In this document: in pieces, positions 25,001 through 35,183 of the stretch
How positions within the stretch are numbered: position 1 is the stretch's first letter
How the letters are laid out: every line of letters begins with the position of its first letter
Assembly (NCBI RefSeq): GCF_965363235.1
Contig: NC_134845.1
Coordinates: 27,778,524-27,842,523 of the forward strand
Direction: 5' to 3'
Length of the DNA stretch: 64,000 nucleotides
Source: Mytilus galloprovincialis
Taxonomy: Eukaryota; Mollusca; Bivalvia; Mytilida; Mytilidae
Position numbers and translations under genes: made by a program
The notes under the pieces: generated by a model
The model's input: the letters and a program-made list of their open reading frames with translations, nothing else
Databases searched by the model: none
What the model was told of the DNA's origin: nothing

Positions 25001-27244
25001 TTATGGAACAGTCCTAAATTAAATGATAGCTTTTGAAAGAAAAAAAAAAATTATTATTTAGAAAGAAAAATATCTTGTTCCTTAAAATAGATTTTGTCCC
25101 TCTGCCCTATGAATCTAGCAAGAACACCTTCTGTGTGTATGATATTATTTGTTATTTTGTTTTTTCAGTTAAACAGAAAACAGATTTACCAGAACCTGTT
25201 AGTAAACTTCTGCAAAGAGAAATGGAGAAATTTTACAATCACAAAGACCCTTTAACACTTAATACAGAATACCTAGAACAAAATAATAATTCCATATTGC
25301 ATAGATTAGCAGGTATGTGTAGACCCTTTAACACTTAATACAGAATACCTAGAACAAAATAATAATTCCATATTGCATAGATTAGCAGGTATGTATAGAG
25401 ATAAGATTTAGTACTTTAATAACTATCAAAATAAGAAGATATGGTATAACTGCCAATAAGGCAAATATCCACCAGAGAGCAGATGACATAGAAGTTAATA
25501 ACTGTAGGTCACAGTTTCAGCATTCAACAATTTGCAAAACCCATACCGCAAAGATGGCTTTAAAAAGCTCCAAAATGACAAATGTAAAACAATTCAAACC
25601 AAAAAACCAACAGCCTGATTCTGTAAACAAACAAAAGCATTGATTATTATTTTTTTGCAAAGAGGAATTTTCAGTTAAAGATTGGACTGTCACAAATGTA
25701 ACCCTATAGTCAATGGCTTGTTAGCTTTTTTTCAGTCGTATTCTGTATCTTTTTTTGTATGCATTTAAAAAACCAAGGGGAGTGAACATTTACAATGAGT
25801 TTACAAAATGATGTGAATGTGTACTTGTCAAGGAAACCATCTAAGTAAAAAATTGAAATGAGTCTCAGATTTTAAGAATATAAAATGACTCAAGTTGCTT
25901 GTCCTGAAACTAAATGTAGCTAAAGTAAAGAGAAACAATGTAACATTCCAGCTTAAAAGTAAACATAACCATTTTCATAATTCTGCAATTCCTCTAGGTA
26001 TTATTTGGCCCATGAGCTTGGTTGAGGTATGGTTTGCCTGCAAAAGGTTTATAACCAGTGAATTGTTATCTTTCAAAAAAACAAAAACTCAATTCTTTAT
26101 TAATATTTATTTAATTGATGCTAGAATATACATCTTTATAATAAACTAAAGTAAAGATAAACCAGTCTGTTTCCTGCTTTGTTAGTCAATTCTGTCTGCA
26201 TTCAGCTTATTCAGCCTGTGTCTGAAGAATGCCATTATAGTCAGTACTTTCTGATACTAACCAGCATATACAAATGAAACATCAACATCATGCACATGCA
26301 CATTACTCTACTCAAAATGGTGCTGGGGTCGTCTTAATGTTATTGAAAAATGATAACTAATTTATATTGTTAACATTTCTTGCAATAACACTAACTTATA
26401 ATTTTGTGTTTCAGGGGCCAGAATGATGTATGAACTTTCACCCACACCAGAGAAACAAGAGGAAGCATTAAAAATTGCCACAAGTCTTTCACCGAAGTTA
26501 CAAGGAATAATTCTTAATGTAAGTAATGTATATATTTACAGTTAAAACATTTAAATTATAAGAATAAGAATGTGGTATGATTGTCAATGAGACAAATCTC
26601 TGACAAATGACCAAATAACAATAAAATTGAGAATGGAGGCTAACAACTATAGGTCACCCTACAACCTTCAACAAAGAGCAAAACTAACATGTTTTGCTTT
26701 TAAACACGGGGAAACAATAAAAAAAAATACTTCAACCCTAAAAGTTAGAAAAATTTCTGCTCATTTGCCAAAAGCAGAGGGAAACCATCATATATAGTTT
26801 GCTTTAAAGTTGACTTTCAATATCAGCTGTGTTTAAAGTGATTTAGATGTACATATCTTGTTGTTTTTATAGTTTAAGGTAAATATAACATTTATTATTA
26901 GTGGAGGGCACATTTTAGTGGATTTCATGTGTATCGGTTAACCATGAACCAATATATATATTTACCTGGCTTCATGCATAAGTTGTTCCAATATGAAATC
27001 TAGTAATCATAAAAAAACATCTGTTCTACTCCCATTAAAAAATATGCTGATATTGAAATGGTTTCATTTACATTTGTAGAATTGTATAGAAGTGCTTGAA
27101 GCAATGTGTCGAGGTGATTTTGGAAAATGTGAGACGACGGCACAGAAATACCAAGCTGACTGTCATAAACTTTTCCCTTATTCTCCATCATTTATCATCC
27201 CTGCCAGCAATCAACCAGACCAAGTCAATGGGAATGCATCGTGA
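4023..27244 (+). CDS. NAA15: NAA15: NatA auxiliary subunit, 22 coding exons
   Basis: Exons: 4023-4079, 8296-8380, 8797-8901, 9370-9458, 10317-10385, 11307-11441, 11793-11940, 14562-14681, 14872-14967, 16058-16164, 16911-16983, 18040-18209, 18756-18908, 19413-19541, 20110-20259, 20690-20753, 21504-21688, 22237-22345, 24397-24495, 25169-25312, 26415-26518, 27080-27244. All junctions are GT-AG and keep one frame: 2556 nt, 851 aa plus stop (human about 866). The protein opens [19 protein letters not shown] and contains blocks near-identical to human NAA15, such as [35 protein letters not shown] and RDLEGYRETRYQLL. It is a TPR superhelix that wraps the catalytic subunit NAA10 and docks NatA on the ribosome exit tunnel for co-translational N-terminal acetylation. 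A basic stretch [12 protein letters not shown] (about residues 592-603) matches the family's nuclear-localisation and ribosome-binding region. Vertebrates also have the paralogue NAA16; this is probably the single invertebrate orthologue. The 3' end of exon 20 is tandemly duplicated into intron 20. An AATAAA at 28148-28153 is one candidate poly(A) signal. Confidence 0.95.
5451..5920 (+). mobile_element. Pearl-like family A, copy 1 (two core repeats)
   Basis: The left end TATGCCCCACCTACGATAG folds with GTAGAGGGGCA into a 5' hairpin. A (CGTC/CGTT)n microsatellite follows, then two tandem cores of about 165 bp beginning ttcaggttaaagtttttggt, then the right end ggggcatcagtgtactatgg with a small hairpin and the terminus ATTCTTGTT. 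It is inserted in T-rich DNA. The layout is like bivalve pearl/Helentron-derived elements (family assignment inferred). Confidence 0.8.
5979..6614 (+). mobile_element. Pearl-like family A, copy 2 (three core repeats)
   Basis: Same ends as copy 1, with a longer TCGT/CCGT microsatellite (6030-6070) and three tandem cores. It lies 58 bp after copy 1, in the same orientation. Confidence 0.82.
7815..8200 (-). repeat. Family G dispersed repeat, interrupted copy
   Basis: Read on the minus strand it begins aagaagatgtggtatgattg, the start of a repeat seen seven times here. The middle (about 7975-8100) does not match the other copies, so it carries an insertion or replacement. Several of the short frames around 7661-8183 arise from it. 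Confidence 0.65.
8411..8590. repeat. Local tandem duplication with poly(C) tract in NAA15 intron 2
   Basis: The segment tgatatcacat...tttgctat, C-run, cagtgtcctatgaaaaa, tagtctggtgtc occurs twice in a row. The second copy's C-run has grown to about 17 C at 8512-8528. Confidence 0.7.
10026..10278. mobile_element. MITE with perfect 22-bp terminal inverted repeats (NAA15 intron 4)
   Basis: The left ATTACAGCTAATTTCCTAAT (+GC) is matched exactly by the right GC + ATTAGGAAATTAGCTGTAAT. The 253-bp element ends only 38 bp before exon 5. Inner arms (ggtttgcttgct / agcaagcaagctaacc) resemble the MITEs at 50720 and 62451. Confidence 0.75.
10711..10921 (+). mobile_element. Pearl-like family A, copy 3 (internally deleted)
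   Basis: It keeps both family A ends and the microsatellite, but has only fragments of one core; 211 bp in NAA15 intron 5. Confidence 0.78.
12287..12893 (+). mobile_element. Pearl-like family A, copy 4, nested in the Tigger-like element
   Basis: Both ends are intact, with two cores; the second core is split by the 154-bp insertion at 12567-12720. Confidence 0.8.
12567..12720. mobile_element. Small TIR element inside a pearl-like core repeat
   Basis: The ends CAGTCTGCAC and GTGCAGACTG are exact inverted repeats. The host core reads ...gtagttttTGA before it and TTTTGAtgaag after it, so TTTTGA is duplicated (12561-12566 and 12721-12726). The inside repeats 'actagt' motifs (gactagtaa, cactagtcc). 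Confidence 0.78.
13745..13880 (+). repeat. Dispersed mussel-type repeat fragment
   Basis: The stretch running from ggggccagctgagggacacc to cattccccatttccattctc is one I recognise as very common in mussel DNA. Its tail also occurs at 55713-55735 after a family G fragment. Confidence 0.5.
15099..15812. mobile_element. Long fold-back element with TTAA target site (NAA15 intron 9)
   Basis: It is flanked by TTAA at 15095-15098 and 15813-15816. Ends: GGTAGCACAATACAAAGATT and its complement at the right. The arms pair imperfectly over about 300 bp each (for example ttcattatgacat against atgtcataatgaa) around a spacer of about 110 bp. A TTAA target is typical of piggyBac-type transposition; no coding capacity. 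Confidence 0.8.
16273..16571 (+). mobile_element. Family C repeat, copy 1 (NAA15 intron 10)
   Basis: Internal 'ttaagttatgtcccttt' units recur about 165 bp apart. The 3' end ggggcacctgtgtcccatgg resembles the other family C ends. Left border approximate. Confidence 0.5.
17352..17841 (+). mobile_element. Pearl-like family A, copy 5 (two core repeats)
   Basis: Complete 5' hairpin, a CTGT/CCGT-rich microsatellite, two cores and the usual ATTCTTGTT end; NAA15 intron 11. Confidence 0.8.
18408..18475 (+). repeat. Degenerate copy of the family J repeat
   Basis: gtgtttgtctgcacaagact plus tatcagcgacactcaaatc resembles the better copy at 63435-63545. Confidence 0.4.
20875..21012. repeat. Fold-back MITE in NAA15 intron 16
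   Basis: The left TTATAGGGTTCACTACTGAC pairs with the right GTCAGTAGCGAACCATATAA; the arms continue through ccctatgg / ctgtaggg and taaaatcc / ggatttta. About 138 bp. Confidence 0.65.
21700..21915 (+). mobile_element. Family B 5' fragment immediately after NAA15 exon 17
   Basis: It starts tatatgaccgcaaaaatt, continues through the cgtcgtagtcgtcgtcatca microsatellite, and fades after one partial core (gggattgattttgggggtta). No family B right end is seen, so it is truncated at about 21915. The element begins 11 bases after the exon 17 donor. Confidence 0.65.
22528..23899 (+). mobile_element. Family D element with three tandem cores (NAA15 intron 18)
   Basis: The 5' hairpin AGCTCACCTTTCC / GGAAATGTGAGCT is followed by a CGTCGT microsatellite (22570-22600). 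Tandem cores of about 480 bp start 'aaagatcttctcctctgaaactact' (22611, 23111 and a partial third near 23607). The right end carries a perfect hairpin, AGGCTCTTGAGAGCCT, then CTTGTT. I recognise the family as widespread in molluscs. Confidence 0.78.
23901..24292 (+). mobile_element. Family C repeat, copy 2, abutting family D
   Basis: It begins directly after the CTTGTT end of the family D element. It holds two units with 'caaccaaatgt..aaacttgtacacaatgctta' and ends gtgtctcatgaacatattctt. Confidence 0.55.
25245..25396 (+). repeat. 76-bp tandem duplication across the exon 20 donor of NAA15
   Basis: Unit 1 (25245-25320) holds the last 68 nt of exon 20 and its donor; unit 2 (25321-25396) repeats it with a single mismatch (gtatgtgt against gtatgtat). 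Only the first donor keeps the frame, because 76 is not a multiple of three. Confidence 0.92.
25433..25640 (+). repeat. Family G dispersed repeat
   Basis: From agaagatatggtataactgc to caaacc..ccaacagcctgatt, the same order of blocks as the copies at 44412 and 59935. It begins 37 bp after the exon 20 duplication. Confidence 0.6.
26565..26790 (+). repeat. Family G dispersed repeat
   Basis: gaatgtggtatgattgtcaa, then taacaactataggtcaccct and aacaaagagcaaaac, aligned with the other family G copies; NAA15 intron 21. Confidence 0.6.
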
Positions 27245-30200
27245 GAGAGAGAGAGAAGAAAACATCAAGTGTCATTTATTTATCCTGTGATAGTGCTTTA
27301 AAAAAAAAACTTTGAATTTTAGAAAAAGAGAAAAAGTGAGAATCAAAATGAATTTTCCTGAATGTAGTAAATCCAAAAGACAAGAAATTCAAAGTTAATG
27401 GCATAAAATGCATTTGAACAAATAGTTGAAGAAAGAGATACTTGATATGCATGGACTATTGTGTGTGTGTGTGAAGCTTGGAACCTAACTGTTGACATTT
27501 ATAATTTACTATGTCTTGTCCAGCATTTTTATAAAACTGCAGTGTACCTCTTTACATTTTATTTCATGGTCAGTCTTGTACTAGTGAACGGAGTCATATT
27601 AAATAACTTTCTTCCTTTTCATTAACAAAAGGTCATGCTGTTTTTAACCCCCCCAAAAAAAAGAAAAAAGGCCATATGAAATGAATTCCTAGATTCTCGT
27701 CCCTGTCTGCTTTATTCTCACTTAGATTTTTGTCATGTTAGATGAAAATTGTTAAAGAATTGAATGCTTCTTTTTGTAATTCAGACTAATATCCAATTGA
27801 AATCAAACAAAAGAAAATGAGCTCTCTCTTAGAGAAGATATTTATCAAGTTTTCAAGAGCTAAATTGACAGCCTATCATCCCTACATACATGTAGCTTGC
27901 ATTTTCAATATGAAAAAAGAAAAGGTTGCCTAATGGGGAGATAATTTTGACGAAGTAGAATCCTGACTGAATTTTATTGGGGTGTAAAAGTGTTGACTGA
28001 AGCACATTATCAATGCACGATCAACGCTATTACAAAAAGAAGTTTTCAATTCTTATTTTGAATTTTTATACTACAATCATGAAATATTGAGTTATATCAA
28101 ATTTTATATTTGTTTTCCTATGCATTGAAATCACTTTATCATTGGGAAATAAATTTAATTTTGGAATGGATCTTTAATACCATTGTCAGCCAATCAGAAG
28201 TTCAGATATTATGAAACATATATATAATGTAATTATTCATGTGTGATATGGAGATGTTTAAATCTGTCTAGAGAAAGAAAAAAAAGATTGTCTGCTTTTA
28301 TTTTAATTGATTTTGAAAAATATTAAAGTTATATCTTATGGTGTAATTAATCATCACAAAATGGCAGTGTTAAAAGAAACTAGTGTACAAACCATTAGAC
28401 ATATTGCTGTTATGTAAAATTTTAAGATCATTGAATTCAGAATCTCTTAAACTTACAATTTTAACCTGGTCTGTAAATTGCAATTACCAGAATATTTCTC
28501 ATATTGAATATTTGGAAGAAGAAATGGATAAAAAAAAAAAAGCAATTAAGTGCTGCCTGTATAGCTTGAATGGAGTAATGAAATAAGGCTGCCCTCATAA
28601 GTCAGTCACACAAAGTTAATAGGTTAACATTTTTAGAACTTTTTTTTACAATTACCGGTACAACAATCTTCATTTTTGCTTCTTCAGATTTCATGGCATT
28701 AATAATCAATTGTAAAACATGTGTAAGAATGACGTACACACTTTTCTAATAATACAATACTTAATATCTCTTACATTTATATTTTCTTTATAACAAGGTT
28801 GTGAGGCTTGAAATTGGGCTAAATAACATAACAGTTTAAAGTGTCACTAGTTGTTTATTTGTACAAAAAAATAATATAAAGGAGAGGGTTTGATAAAATA
28901 CATTCAATATGGCTCTGGCAAGTTTAAAAACAGTCAAATTCTATCATCCCCTTAAAATTATAGTAATGCTATGATCATTTCAATGCAGAAAAGTTTTCTG
29001 TGATACATAAATGAAAACCTTGATATTATTTCATGTTTATGCAAAAAAAAAAAAAATTATCTGTCTTATTTCTTGAAGGCCATGTATACAAATTTATAGG
29101 ATACCTATAATGAATAAAAAGTAGAAATCTACCAATTATCAAGCATTTCTATTCATATGCTTGTTTCGTGAATATAATTGGCGATGTAGGAAAATACTTT
29201 AATAAATAATAATTACCATTTTCTTAATTGGTGTAAATCTCTCTTCTTGGATGAAATATCTGCTTATAATGTTTATTAAAATCATGACGAAAATTTTTAA
29301 TGTAGTTATTTTAGGAGAAATAGTATCATATTTGCCAGTTGAAAGAACATTTAAATGTTGATAAAGATTTATATACTTAAAGCATAAAATTGTCAAAAAC
29401 TTGTGCTTACATTTAAGCATATATTTTTTGATACTTGCACTGCAATCATGATTTTGATTTATTTAAATTCCTTAGAAAGTTTTTATTTATTCCAAAGGAT
29501 GCACAAAATTTGAAAGTATTCATTCGTAAAACTATATATACAAACTCTGATTAGGCTACGGTAGTTGAAAAAAAAACTTTAATTCAGGAGTTGTAGCCCA
29601 AAAAGGTAATGGAAAGCTTCATGGTTTCATTGTAGTTGCAAATGAAAAGCATTCTTACAGTTATTTGATATTTTAAAATATATTAGTTTTTCCCCAAAAT
29701 TATGTGAAATTATCTTATAGAGTAATCCCCCCTTTCCCTCACACTCACATGTACACATATTTTGTGTCAGATTGCATCTATTTTGAAACTATGCAGTATT
29801 GATTTTTCTTCCTAATTAAATTGTGTGGTAGGTTTTATATGTGTAGGTATGTTTTGTAATAGTTCATGTCTAATTCTATCTACGTTTTATGTAGTTGGAA
29901 CAGCTCTGTGCTCTACTAGATTGTACTGGTACATACCATTAAAAAATTCGATGACAAAAGAAGAAAAAACAACTTTTTGTGTGCATTCTGATTTTATTTA
30001 TTTGTACCCCCACTTAGGAGTGGGGGCTTTGTTGCATTCTCCTTGAGGATCAGTCATCTGTTTGTTAAACGAATATTTCCATCATCCATTTCTAAGGGAC
30101 AGAATGATCTTTGGTCAGCCACTCGAGAGTGAAAAATGGTAACACATAGGCACTTTTCAGATCTGATGGACACCTCCTTCCTGTTTACTGATGCTTTGAA

Positions 30201-31530
30201 TGTTTCAATATGCTGAAAGGAATTAGTCACCCATTTCTCCAGGACTATTGAATAGCAGACTTCATATTTGGTCAGCAGCTAAGCAGTAATAAGTTGTAAT
30301 GTGTGAGTGCTTTTGGAAACCTACAGTAACTCCTATTTTCAGATACTGAATTTTTCAGTAGGTTATGTATAGCACTACAACATGTGCTGTTATGATATTT
30401 GAATATTAACTTAAAACTAATTTAATCAGTTACCATTATCATGAAGCTACTTAAAGATGATATCTGGTCTCGTGTTACGTTTTAGAAAATTGACTTGAAT
30501 ACAAGAGACAAAACAGAATGATTTACAAAAGAACAACCCAGAAACAATAATGGAATACAATAACAAGAACTCTAACAAAACTAATGTTTACAATTATTTA
30601 GGAATATAAAGATTTCAAAACACACCTATTGTATTATTCTTGGTTGGATAAATTAGGTTACTGTTGTTTTTTTCTTCACACAAATGCATATTATCCTTGA
30701 ATTTTCATTCTTCATGTACTTGACTATTTGGATCTATTCAGGGAAGGGGGCCTCTCCAACTAATTACCACAGAGTTTTATTTGGGACTAATTCAAAAGTT
30801 GGGTACTAATAAATGAACTTTTTTTTTTAAATCTGAGTTTTTGAAAGACACTTTCTTTATGGAATATTAATTAGATAAGAACATTTGTCAACACTTCCAC
30901 CAATGTTTGATTGCTTTATATATCCCTGAGTAAATTAAATACCTAAAATTTTCTTGGCTGCTTAAAATTTTAGGATGTTCTTTCAACAGGCGAGATATGT
31001 TCAGCTTATAAGTCCTGTCACCTGAATGATACCATGAAATATGTTTACAAATAAAATACTATTTTACAACAATCTGTGTTTTTTAATCGATGAAAGAACT
31101 CTCCTAGAGTGCAGGGTTCAAAATCCATTGAGTTTGCAGAACTAGGCATTTTGTAGTTTCCCCTATTGTGTCGGTCTTCTTGAAAACAAACAATGAAATT
31201 ATAACATGTTTGTCTAGTACAAAGCAGGTTCTATTTATAGTTCATGAACATGCTATCAACCTGAAAATGCATGACAGATTTGCCAAATATATGTTGGACT
31301 AAGCCATACAAAAATAAGCTTGCTGGACCCCAATAAAATGGTACATTAGTAAAATGTAAAGAATCCCCATCTGATAACATTTTATTCTCCTATGAAGGAT
31401 TGAAATGATTAGTATGTTGAGGCTATATAAAAATCTTCCTAGAATTTCATAAAAAAATAAATTAAAAGATGGGTGCAAATTTTATAATTACTTCAGAATG
31501 CATCTATGAAGGAAAAATCAGTTATTGATT
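27245..31530. other. NAA15 3' flank and AT-rich intergenic DNA
   Basis: It starts with a short GA run just after the stop codon. A (GT)n run lies near 27462. Candidate AATAAA signals occur at 28148 and later. Short frames (28383, 29825) show no gene-like features. No gene seen. Confidence 0.5.
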
Positions 31531-31534
31531 TCAG

Positions 31535-32594
31535 GATGTATGGTGGAAAGGTGGCTACCAAACAGTGTCTGTGCGATAACTTGATAACTCTTTGATAAAA
31601 TCTTATCAAATATTGATATGTTGTTTCCTTTGACTAAATGAAGGTCAAGGTCGATTTTAACGGTTTCAGCTTTTATCTTTCTTGGGTTGTAGACCTTAGC
31701 AGAGTGAAAATCATACTTAGTTTATACAACAGAAAATGGAATCCAATTAATGATTTATGTTTTTAACCGGATTTTTGTGTCAAAAATGTCGGCTATTGAT
31801 TTGGGGATGTACGGCGGGCGGGTGGCAAACCAAATGTTGTCCGTGCATTTACTCATGAAGCATTCAACCAAACCTTTTAAAATTTTATTATGTTGTTCCT
31901 GACAACAAAATGGAGGTCAAGTTCAATAATGACGATTTTGACTTTTACCGTTCAGGAGTTACGGTTCTTGAAAGTTTAAAAAATGTTGTGTCCGTGCATT
32001 TACTCATGAACCGTTCAACCAAACCTTTTAAAATTTTAATATGTTGTTACTGACAACACAACGGAGGTCAAGTTCAATAACGACGATTTTTACTTTTACC
32101 GTTCAGGAGTTACGGTTCTTGAAAGTTTAAAAAAATGTGTCCGTGCATTTACTCATGAACCGTTCAACCAAACCTTTTAAAATTTTAATATGTTGTTACT
32201 GACAACACAACGGAGGTCAAGTTCAATAACGACGATTTTTACTTTTACCGTTCAGGAGTTACGGTTCTTGAAAGTTTAAAAAAATGTGTCCGTGCATTTA
32301 CTCATGAACCAGTCAACCAAACCTTTTAAAATTTTAATATGTTGTTACTGACAACAAAATGGAGGTCAAGTTCAATAATGACGATTTTGACTTTTACCGT
32401 TCAGGAGCTACGGTTGTGTGTCCTGCTAGAGGGTCATTTTCTATCTAGTTTATATGTTGTTATTGTTGACAACATGGAAGTCAAGTTTGATATTGATAAT
32501 CATAATTTACCTATTAGGAGTTTTGGTCCTTGTAATATTGATAAATGCCAGAACACAAATAAATGTTAAAGATTCCGGTTTACTGTCATTTTGA
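31535..32594 (+). mobile_element. Family F element with a ~150-bp tandem array
   Basis: Units containing ccgtgcatttactcatgaac start at 31841, 31992, 32141 and 32290 (periods 151, 149, 149). Units 2 and 3 are nearly identical; a diverged unit precedes them (31545-31720). The right end is a hairpin, CTGTCATTTTGACAG, followed by CTCTTGTT, the same design as families A and D. The left border is uncertain. Confidence 0.7.
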
Positions 32595-33309
32595 CAGCTC
32601 TTGTTATTATTTCCTTTGAAAATAAATGGTTTAATTAATTAGTAAATGGATAGATAGTCTTTAAGTCAATGATTGTATGCGTTTAATTGATTTTAGTCAG
32701 GAGTTGTCAACAATTCGTTTTTTACTTAACTGTTTGTGTGTTTTAAAGGTAGAAGTGACTTCTTTCTCAACAAAAATTAAACATTAAAACACAACAACTT
32801 CTGTTGCAGAAATCTCAACATAGCGAAAGTGATCTGGCAGCGTTTACTAACTTCTTTGTTTTAGAAGGTGGAAGATCAGGATGCTTCATACTGTGTATGC
32901 AGATTCCTTATGTTATGAAGTTCCGTCTGCCATATGTCCATTGTCCTTGATCTTATTTTCATGGTTCAGTGACTACTTGAAAAAAAGTTAGATTTTTTTT
33001 TAATGTTTATTTCTTTCTTTTGAGGAAAAGAATAACTATTTTTAGTATGTGTGTACCTTGCAAGGTCCTCATGCCCATCAGTTTTAAATTAAACCTCATT
33101 TCATAGATCAGTGAACTAGGTTGAATTTTCATGATCAATAGATATAGGAAGATGTGGTATGAGTGCTAATGAGACAACTCTCCATCCAAGTAACAATTTG
33201 TCAGATACTAATTTTGGTGTATGGAATGATAGGAAGGTGTACATGTCCAACTGGGAGGTGTCATCTGACCTTGAGCCAATTTGTATGGTTCAGTGGTCAA
33301 AGTCAAGAT

Positions 33310-35183
33310 TTTATACGACCGCAAAAATTGAAATTTTTTTGGTCGTATATAAGTATGACGTTGGCGTTGTCGTCTGCGTCGTCCTAATACTTTTAGTTTC
33401 GCACTCTAACTTTAGTAAAAGTGAATAGAAATCTATGAAATTTTAACACAAGGTTTATGACCACAAAAGGAAGGTTGGAATTGATTTTGGAAGTTTTGGT
33501 TCCAACAGTTTAGGAATTAGGGGCCAAAAAGGGCCCAAATAAGCATTTTCTTGGTTTTCGCACTATAACTTTAGTTTAAGTTAATATAAATCAATGAAAT
33601 TTAAACACAAGGTTTATGACCTCAAAAGGAAGGTTGGGATTGATTTTGGGAGTTTTGGTCCCAACAGTTAAGGAATTAGGGGCCAAAAAGGGGCCCAAAT
33701 AAGCATTTTTCTTGGTTTTTGCACTATAACTTAAGAATAAGTAAATAGAAATCTTATGAAATTTAAACACAAGGTTTATTACCATAAAAGAAAGGTTGGG
33801 ATTGATTTTGGGAGTTTTGGTCCCAACAGTTTAGGAATAAGGGGCCCAAAGTCTCCAAAATTAAACTTTGTTTGATTTCATCAAAAATTGAATAATTGGG
33901 GTTATTTGATATGCCGAATCTAACTGTGTATGAAGATTCCTAATTTTTGTTCCCGTTTTCAAATTGGTCTACATTAAGGTCCAAAGGGTCCAAAATTAAA
34001 CTTGGTTTGATTTTAACAAAAATTGAATCCTTGGTGTTCTTTGATATGCTGAATCTAAAAATGTACTTAGATTTTTGATTATTGGCCCAGTTTTCAAGTT
34101 GGTCCAAATCGGGGTCCAAATTAAACTTTGTTTGATTTCATCAAAAATTGATTAATTGGGGTTCTGTTATATGCCAAATCTAACTGTGTATGTAGATTCT
34201 TAATTTTTGGTCCTGTTTTCAAATTGGTCTACATTAAAGTCCAAAGGGTCCAAAATTAAACTTAAGTTTGATTTTAACAAAAATTGAATTCTTGGGGTTC
34301 TTTGATATGCTGAATCTAAACATGTACTTAGATTTTTGATTATGAGCCCAGTTTTAAAGTTGGTCCAAATCAGGATCCATAATTATTATATTAAGTATTG
34401 TGCAATAGCAAGACATTTTCAATTGCACAGTATTCAGCAATAGCAAGAAATCTTCAATTGCACAGTATTGTGCAATAGCAAGAAATTTTCAATTGCACAG
34501 TATTGCGCAATAGCAAGAAATCTTCAATTAGCAAGTATTTTCAATTGCACAGTATTGCGCAATAGCAAGAAATATCTAATTGCACAATATTGTGCAATAG
34601 CAAGAAATTTTTGAAAAAACAAGTTATCTTTCTTTGTCCAGAATACTAGTTGAATCAACTTAAATCATTGTTTTATACAATATACGATGTATATTCACTT
34701 TTACTACCAACTGATAAATTAAAACAATCCTTACCAAGTTCAGTGATAACAAGCACCTTTTTTACATTTTAATATTTTATGATGTATTTAAATGAATAGT
34801 TATTGTTGCAAACTCCATTAGAAATTTGAATTGAGATCAGTTTTGGAATAAGAGAAAGGGGGATGTGAGAAAAAAAAATTGGGGGGGGGGGGGGTTAAAT
34901 TTTTCTCATTTCAGATTTCATAAATAAAAAAAAAAATTCTTCAAACATTTATTTGAGAGGATTAATATTCAACTGCATAGGGTATTTCTCAAAGGCAAAA
35001 CAAAAATTTTAAGTTCATTAGACCACATTCATTCTGTGTCAGAAACCTATGCTGTGTCAACTATTTAATCACAATCCAAATTTAGAGCTGAATCCAGCTT
35101 GAATGTTGTGTCCATACTTGCCCCAACCGTTCAGGGTTCAATTCTGCGGTCGTATAAAGCTGCGCCCTGCAGAGCATCTGGTT
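33310..35183 (+). mobile_element. Family B element, copy 1 (about 1.9 kb)
   Basis: The left TTATACGACCGCAAAAATTG is complementary to TGCGGTCGTATAAAG near the right end, and also folds locally with TTTTTTTGGTCGTAT. A CGTTGTCGTCTGCGTCGTCC microsatellite follows. Next come three ~150-bp cores (gggattgattttgggagttt), two ~245-bp units (aaacttggtttgattttaac type), a ~35-bp array (34390-34620) and a G-run at 34881-34894. It ends gctgcgccctgcagagcatc then tggtt. Confidence 0.75.
34390..34620 (+). repeat. Short tandem array of ~35-bp units inside family B
   Basis: Units like 'gcaatagcaagaaattttcaattgcacagtatt' repeat about six times with small changes. The joints form palindromes such as TTGCACAATATTGTGCAA. 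Confidence 0.75.

Noticed and set aside
25321-25396. An extra NAA15 exon
   Set aside because: It has no acceptor of its own and would break the frame; it is the second unit of the tandem duplication.
33159-33428. Overlapping frames of 74-89 codons
   Set aside because: They lie across the family E/B junction and family G fragment and show no domain.
34390-34620. CRISPR-like array
   Set aside because: Units are contiguous and degenerate, without unique spacers, and lie in an animal repeat element.
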